64,000 nt of DNA from Nocardia arizonensis. Lineage in GTDB: Bacteria; Actinomycetota; Actinomycetes; Mycobacteriales; Mycobacteriaceae. Below are positions 59,466-64,000 of this stretch, one piece after another. Made by a program: the position numbers and the translations under genes. The stretch spans positions 62,001 through 126,000 of the forward strand of contig NZ_LGYZ01000121.1 in NCBI RefSeq assembly GCF_001310275.1, read 5' to 3'. The stretch's first letter is position 1; each line of letters opens with the position of its first letter. Below the pieces are notes generated by a model, which saw nothing but the letters and a program-made list of their open reading frames with translations, was not told where the DNA came from and ran no database searches.

Positions 59466-60218
59466 ATGACCTCTTTGGAGAACAAGGCCAAGGCACTTCT
59501 GGAACTGCACCGCCCAGGTGACCCGGTCGTCCTGCCGACGGTCTGGGACGCCTGGTCGGCGAATCTCTCGGTGGCCGCGGGCTTTTCGGGGCTCACGATG
59601 GGCAGCCACCCGGTCGCGGACTCGGTGGGCCGCAGCGACGGCGAGGGTATGACCTTCCTGGAACTGCTGACCCGGGTCCGCCAGGTCACCGACGCGGTAT
59701 CGGTCCCGGTGTCGGTCGATATCGAATCCGGCTACGGACTGGAACCGGCCCAGCTCATCGAAGGGTTGCTCGAGGCGGGCGCGGTCGGACTGAATATCGA
59801 GGACACCGTGCACAGCGAGGGCAAGCGGCTGCGCACCCCGCAGGAGCACGCGGATTTCGTGCGCGGGCTGCGCGAGTTCGCCGACGCGGCGAGCGTGCAC
59901 GTGGTCGTCAACGCGCGCACCGACCTTTTCCTGCGCCAGGACGGCGACGAATCCGATCGTGTCGACCGGGCCATCGCCCGGCTGCGGCTGGCCGCCGAGG
60001 CGGGCGCCGATGTGCTGTACCCGGTGGGCAGGCATTCCGACGCGGATATGCGCCGCCTGACCTCCGAATTGCCGCTGCCGGTCAACGCGATCGGACTGCC
60101 CGCGGTCTCGGACAAGGCGACGCTGGCCGGTCAGGGCGTGGCGCGGATCAGCTTCGGTCCCTACCTTCAGTTCGCGCTGGCGGAGGAGGCCAACCGGCTG
60201 CTCGATCGCTGGAAGTAG
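59466..60218 (+). CDS. PEP mutase / isocitrate lyase-superfamily enzyme
   Basis: The 250-residue (beta/alpha)8 protein shows PTVWDAWSANLSVAAGFSGL, SVDIESGYGLEPAQLIEGLL and LNIEDTVHSEGKRLRTPQEH with metal-binding acids. It lacks the KKCGH catalytic block of isocitrate lyase, so PEP-mutase/oxaloacetate-hydrolase-like or carboxyvinyl-carboxyphosphonate mutase activity is more likely. It starts 14 bp after rsmI and is followed by a hairpin. Confidence 0.88.
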   Translation: MTSLENKAKALLELHRPGDPVVLPTVWDAWSANLSVAAGFSGLTMGSHPVADSVGRSDGEGMTFLELLTRVRQVTDAVSVPVSVDIESGYGLEPAQLIEGLLEAGAVGLNIEDTVHSEGKRLRTPQEHADFVRGLREFADAASVHVVVNARTDLFLRQDGDESDRVDRAIARLRLAAEAGADVLYPVGRHSDADMRRLTSELPLPVNAIGLPAVSDKATLAGQGVARISFGPYLQFALAEEANRLLDRWK

Positions 60219-60225
60219 CGAGCGT

Positions 60226-60255
60226 GCCGGGTCCGGCTCGCGGCCGGGACCCGGC
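60226..60255. terminator. Shared hairpin between convergent genes
   Basis: GCCGGGTCC (60226–60234) pairs perfectly with GGACCCGGC (60247–60255), lying between the PEP-mutase-like stop (60218) and the metG stop (60260). It could serve both strands. Confidence 0.6.
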
Positions 60256-60259
60256 GCCC

Positions 60260-61846
60260 TCACGCCTCTTTGGGCTCCACGTAGCGCGGATAGACCGGTT
60301 CGGGCGCGGGCAGCGGCGTGCCCGCGACCAGCGGTGTCGCGATATCGGCGAAGTCGCGGCCGCGCTGGGCGAGCAGATCCAGGATCTTGGCCGCCGAACC
60401 GGGCATGACCGGCTGCACCAGGATCGCGACGATGCGCACGACCTCGAGCGTCACGTACAGTACGGTCGCCATGCGCGCCAGATCGGCCTCGGTGCCGGAT
60501 TTCCGCAGCGCCCACGGTTGTTGCGCCGAGAAGTACTTGTTGGTCTCGCCGAGGGTGAGCCACAGCGCTTCCAGCGCCAGATGTATCTGCTGGACCTCGA
60601 ATTCGGCCCGGCAGCGTTCCAGCAGACCCGCCGCGCGATCGAGCAGCGCGCGATCCTCGGCGGTGAATTCCCCGGGCGTCGGCACCGCCGCGCCGCAGTT
60701 CTTGTGCACCATCGTGAGACTGCGCTGCACCAGATTGCCGAATTCATTGGCCAGATCGGCGTTGATGCGTCCGACGATGGCCTCGTGGCTGTAACTGCCG
60801 TCCTGACCGTAGGAGATCTCGCGCAGCAGGAAGAACCGCAGCGCGTCGAGTCCGTAGGTCTCCACGAGTGCGAGCGGGTCGACCACATTGCCGACCGACT
60901 TCGACATCTTCTCGCCCTTGTTGTACAGGAAGCCGTGCACGAAAACGCGTTTCGGCAGCGCCAGACCGGCCGACATGAGGAACGCGGGCCAGTAGACGGT
61001 GTGGAAGCGGGTGATGTCCTTGCCGATGATGTGCAGGTCCGCGGGCCAGAACTTGCCGAACGCCGCGGATTCCGTCGCGGGGAAGCCGACGCCGGTGAGG
61101 TAGTTGGTGAGCGCGTCGACCCAGACGTACATCACGTGGTCGGGATGGCCCGGCACCGGGACGCCCCAGTCGAAGGTGGTGCGCGAGATGGACAGATCCT
61201 TCAGCCCCGCCTTGACATAGCTGACGATCTCATTGCGCCGCGTGGCGGGCGCGATGAATTCGGGACGCTCCTCGTAGAGCGCGAGCAGTCGGTCCTGGTA
61301 CTCCGAGAGCCGGAAGAAGTAGTTGGACTCCTCGGTCCACACCACCGGCGTCTTCGACTCGGTGGAGATCCGGGTGCCGTCCTCGAGGACGGTGGTCTCC
61401 TCGTCGGTGTAGAACGCCTCGTCGCGCACCGAATACCAGCCGGAGTAATTGCCGAGGTAGATGTCGCCGTTGGCGAGCATCCGCTCCCAGATGGCCTCGC
61501 TCGCGGCCCGGTGGTCCTCGTCGGTGGTGCGGATGAAGCGATCGAACGAGATGTCGAGGCTCTTGTCCATCGCCTCGAACACGTCGGAGTTGCGCGCGGC
61601 CAGCTCCTCGACCGGCAGACCCTCGGCGGCCGCGGTCTGCTGCATCTTCTGCCCGTGCTCGTCGGTGCCGGTCATGAAGAACACGTCGTACCCGTCGAGC
61701 CGCTTGAACCGGGCGATGGCATCGGAGGAGATGTACTCGTAGGCATGCCCGATGTGCGGCGCGCCGTTGGGGTACGCGATGGCCGTGGTGATGTAGAAGG
61801 CTGGTGCCTCGGCACCAGTGGGTGCTGTGCGGTCGGCTGCGCTCAT
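60260..61846 (-). CDS. metG: Methionyl-tRNA synthetase
   Basis: The 528-residue class I synthetase has the HIGH-type PHIGHAY motif, the TDEHGQK loop, KDITRFHTVYWPAFLM and the KMSKS signature EKMSKSVGNVVDPL. It lacks the C-terminal tRNA-binding extension, as in many actinobacteria. ATG 61846 is the family-like start; the longer frame to 61951 overlaps tatD upstream sequence. It is divergent from tatD across 83 bp. Confidence 0.95.
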   Translation of the reverse strand: MSAADRTAPTGAEAPAFYITTAIAYPNGAPHIGHAYEYISSDAIARFKRLDGYDVFFMTGTDEHGQKMQQTAAAEGLPVEELAARNSDVFEAMDKSLDISFDRFIRTTDEDHRAASEAIWERMLANGDIYLGNYSGWYSVRDEAFYTDEETTVLEDGTRISTESKTPVVWTEESNYFFRLSEYQDRLLALYEERPEFIAPATRRNEIVSYVKAGLKDLSISRTTFDWGVPVPGHPDHVMYVWVDALTNYLTGVGFPATESAAFGKFWPADLHIIGKDITRFHTVYWPAFLMSAGLALPKRVFVHGFLYNKGEKMSKSVGNVVDPLALVETYGLDALRFFLLREISYGQDGSYSHEAIVGRINADLANEFGNLVQRSLTMVHKNCGAAVPTPGEFTAEDRALLDRAAGLLERCRAEFEVQQIHLALEALWLTLGETNKYFSAQQPWALRKSGTEADLARMATVLYVTLEVVRIVAILVQPVMPGSAAKILDLLAQRGRDFADIATPLVAGTPLPAPEPVYPRYVEPKEA

Positions 61847-61929
61847 GGTGTGTCTACTGTAATGCGCGTGCATCGAGTCGCTCGAACGAATATGCCCGTG
61901 TGGGCTGTGCCGACCCCGGGGACGCGCCG

Positions 61930-62757
61930 ATGAGCGCCAAGCGTGCCGCACCGGATCTGCCCCAACCGCTCGCGCCGCTGGTCGACGCGCACACCCACCT
62001 GGACGCCTGCGGCGCGAGCGACGCCGATTCGGTCGCGGCGATCGTGGACCGCGCGGCCTCGGTCGGCGTGGGCACGGTGGTCACCGTCGCCGACGATCTG
62101 GACGCGGCCCGGTGGGCGGTGCGCGCGGCGCACTGGGATTCGCGGGTGCACGCGGCCGTCGCGCTGCATCCCACCCGCGCGAACGCGCTGGACGACACCG
62201 CGAAGGCGGAGTTGGAGCGGCTGGCGGCCGATCCGCGCGTTGTCGCGGTGGGCGAGACCGGCCTTGACTACTACTGGCCGGGAAAGCTGGAGGGTTGCGC
62301 GGATATCGAGACCCAGATCGAGGGTTTCCGCTGGCATATCGATCTGGCCAAACGGGTCGGCAAACCGCTGATGATCCACAATCGCGAGGCCGACCACGAT
62401 CTGCTCACGGTCCTGCTCGACGAGGGCGCGCCGTCGAAGGTGATCTTCCACTGCTTCTCCTCGGACACGAATATGGCGCTGTCCTGCGTGGCCGAGGGGT
62501 ATGTGCTGAGCTTCTCCGGCACGGTCAGCTTCAAGAACGCGCACGAGCTGCGCGAGGCCGCCCAGGTGGTGCCCGACGAGCAGATCCTGGTGGAGACCGA
62601 CGCGCCCTATCTGACCCCGCATCCGTTCCGCGGCGCGCCCAACGAGCCTTATTGCCTGCCGTATACCGTGCGCGCGCTCGCGCACCTGCGAGGCCAGGAC
62701 CCGGCGGAACTCGCGCGGCTCACCACCGCCAATGCGCGACGGGTGTACGGAATCTGA
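61930..62757 (+). CDS. tatD: TatD-family metal-dependent DNase/hydrolase
   Basis: The 275-residue TIM-barrel hydrolase has the metal ligands in VDAHTHLDACG, GETGLDYYWPG, MIHNREAD, FHCFSSD and VETDAPYLTPHPFRG. TatD proteins have 3'–5' exonuclease activity and DNA-repair or quality-control roles. ATG 61930 is chosen. The order metG–tatD–rpfB matches Rv1007c–Rv1009. Confidence 0.95.
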   Translation: MSAKRAAPDLPQPLAPLVDAHTHLDACGASDADSVAAIVDRAASVGVGTVVTVADDLDAARWAVRAAHWDSRVHAAVALHPTRANALDDTAKAELERLAADPRVVAVGETGLDYYWPGKLEGCADIETQIEGFRWHIDLAKRVGKPLMIHNREADHDLLTVLLDEGAPSKVIFHCFSSDTNMALSCVAEGYVLSFSGTVSFKNAHELREAAQVVPDEQILVETDAPYLTPHPFRGAPNEPYCLPYTVRALAHLRGQDPAELARLTTANARRVYGI

Positions 62758-62935
62758 CATTTGCCCCGGGTTCGATCGAGTGGAAACCGAGCTGCACAAA
62801 ATGTGGGATAGATCACTCAATGGTGGCGTATTTGTGATTTACCTGCGATATCGAGATTCGATCGTGATACACGCTGCCGGGAGTTTCGGCGCACGGGTTG
62901 TCGGGTAGCGGCCCCATCGTTATCGTACTGTGATC
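62758..62935. promoter_or_regulatory. Leader of rpfB
   Basis: This AT-richer 178-bp gap (TATTTGTGATTTACCTGCGA near 62830) precedes rpfB. In mycobacteria and streptomycetes rpf leaders are regulated; no known riboswitch fold was recognised here by eye. Confidence 0.4.
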
Positions 62936-64000
62936 ATGTCCCCCTTCGTGCGTATCAACCAGTCCCGATCGCCGCTGCTCTACGCGGCGGTCGCGGCGCT
63001 GCTGATGACGTTGATCGTGGGTGCGGCGATGGCCATCGTGAACCGCAAGACGGTCACGGTCGTGGTCGACGGTGAGAGATCGACCACGACCACCATGTCG
63101 CGCAATGTCGCCGGCGTGCTGCGCGCCGCCGGTTTCTACGTCACCGACCGCGATCTGGTGCTGCCCAAACCGGCCACCGCACTCGTCGACGGCGCCACCA
63201 TCGTGTTCAACCGGGCTCGCGAGATCACGCTGACCGTGGACGGCAAGCCCCAGAAGGTGTGGACCACCGGCATCACCGCGGGCGAGGCGCTCGAACAGCT
63301 GAAGGTCCCCGCCGACACCTTCGTCTCACCCGCGCGCGATCAGCGGATTCCCCTGGTGGGAGCGGCCCTGCACGTGTCCACCGCGCGCACCGTGCATCTG
63401 CTCGACGGCATCGGCAATGTCGTCGACGTCCGGCTGGCCGCGCCGACGGTCGGCGAGTTCCTGAAGGTCGCGGGCATTCCGCTCATCGAGCAGGACACCG
63501 TCGAACCCGGTCCTGACACGCCGCTCACCGACGGTGTCAAAGTGGTGGTCACCCGCAAGCGGGTCGAGAAGCGCGTGGAGACGATGCCGCTCGACCCGCC
63601 GGAGAACGTCATCGAGGACGTCACCATGAATATGAGCCGCAGCGTGGTGGAGAGTCCGGGATCGCCCGGCGTCCAGGACGTCACCTTCGCGGTCACCATG
63701 CTCAACGGCCGGGAGATCGCCCGCGAGCCGATCGCGAACACGGTCACCACCCCCGCGCAGCCGAAGACGATCCGCAAGGGCGCCAAGCCCGGCACCGAGG
63801 TGCCCCCGGTGCGCGACGGCGCGATCTGGGACGCGCTGGCCCGCTGCGAGTCCACCGGCAACTGGGCGATCAACACCGGCAACGGCTACTACGGCGGCAT
63901 CCAGTTCGACCAAAGCACCTGGGAGCGCCAGGGCGGACTGCGCTACGCCCCGCGCGCCGATCTGGCGACCCGCGAGGAGCAGATCGCCATCGCCGAGGTC
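62936..64000 (+). CDS. rpfB: Resuscitation-promoting factor RpfB, cut by the window end
   Basis: ATG 62936 begins a secreted/anchored protein with an N-terminal TM (about residues 14–36), three DUF348 repeats (first VVVDGERSTTTTMSRNVAGV), a G5 domain (VTRKRVEKRVETMPLDPPEN) and the start of the catalytic Rpf domain (IWDALARCESTGNWAINTGN, with the active-site Glu). RpfB cleaves peptidoglycan and helps dormant cells resume growth. The last part of the Rpf domain lies beyond 64000. The tatD–rpfB order is conserved. Confidence 0.94.
   Translation, partial: MSPFVRINQSRSPLLYAAVAALLMTLIVGAAMAIVNRKTVTVVVDGERSTTTTMSRNVAGVLRAAGFYVTDRDLVLPKPATALVDGATIVFNRAREITLTVDGKPQKVWTTGITAGEALEQLKVPADTFVSPARDQRIPLVGAALHVSTARTVHLLDGIGNVVDVRLAAPTVGEFLKVAGIPLIEQDTVEPGPDTPLTDGVKVVVTRKRVEKRVETMPLDPPENVIEDVTMNMSRSVVESPGSPGVQDVTFAVTMLNGREIAREPIANTVTTPAQPKTIRKGAKPGTEVPPVRDGAIWDALARCESTGNWAINTGNGYYGGIQFDQSTWERQGGLRYAPRADLATREEQIAIAEV

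Noticed and set aside
1..64000. CRISPR array or prophage
   Set aside because: No regularly spaced repeats and no phage structural, integrase or lysis genes were seen.

Overview
The window is a high-GC actinobacterial chromosome segment, almost certainly from Nocardia or a close mycolic-acid-containing relative. Three things point there. Two tandem MspA-type mycomembrane porins are present. Long stretches follow the order of the Mycobacterium tuberculosis Rv0981–Rv1009 region: mprA, mprB, pepD, moaB2, mscL, zinc-ribbon protein, 5-FTHF cyclo-ligase, galU, moeA1, rimJ, Rv0996-like gene, tRNA-Ala, then arcA, pmt, rsmI, metG, tatD, rpfB. Codon use is strongly G/C at third positions throughout. All family calls come from reading translated sequence; no database search was run.

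Region 1 (1–5.3 kb) holds a P-loop/MFS exporter unit divergent from a TetR regulator, then a two-gene unit pairing a FabH-like ketoacyl synthase III with an AvrD-family protein. That pair looks able to make a syringolide/butyrolactone-like lipid signal and is the most interesting item here. Next come an intact rpsR2 and a decayed rpsN2, remnants of a cysteine-free (zinc-sparing) ribosomal protein cluster. Region 2 (5.8–11.4 kb) is a complete conservon (sensor kinase, roadblock, DUF742, GTPase) followed by an MHYT-like membrane protein and a coiled-coil protein. Region 3 (11.6–25.3 kb) is the conserved core: MprAB two-component system and its HtrA-like protease PepD with matching MprA boxes, moaB2 with a small ORF directly behind it, two porins, a frameshifted mscL, a SAF-domain protein, a zinc-ribbon protein resembling the chaperone Ruc, folate and UDP-glucose enzymes, and the moeA1(glp)–rimJ–Rv0996(glpR/sepX) division module, ending at tRNA-Ala(CGC).

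Region 4 (25.3–45 kb) is variable. It carries toxin–antitoxin modules (one with a truncated toxin), a transposase fragment, a LuxR-type ATPase regulator with oxidoreductase and hydrolase genes, a gene-free stretch rich in hairpins, a GT39/MmpL pair, and two large glycosyltransferase-type membrane proteins. Region 5 (44.7–55 kb) has an OhrR-like regulator, a PAS/GAF-like protein, two GyrI-like small-molecule-binding proteins, then an unknown protein, a MoeY-like E1/nitroreductase fusion and a c-di-GMP enzyme of the Rv1355c/Rv1354c type, followed by a GT4 glycosyltransferase, an SDR and SoxR. Region 6 (55.2–64 kb) returns to the conserved core: arcA, a YtrA-type GntR regulator, pmt, rsmI, a PEP-mutase-like enzyme, metG, tatD and the start of rpfB, which is cut by the window edge.
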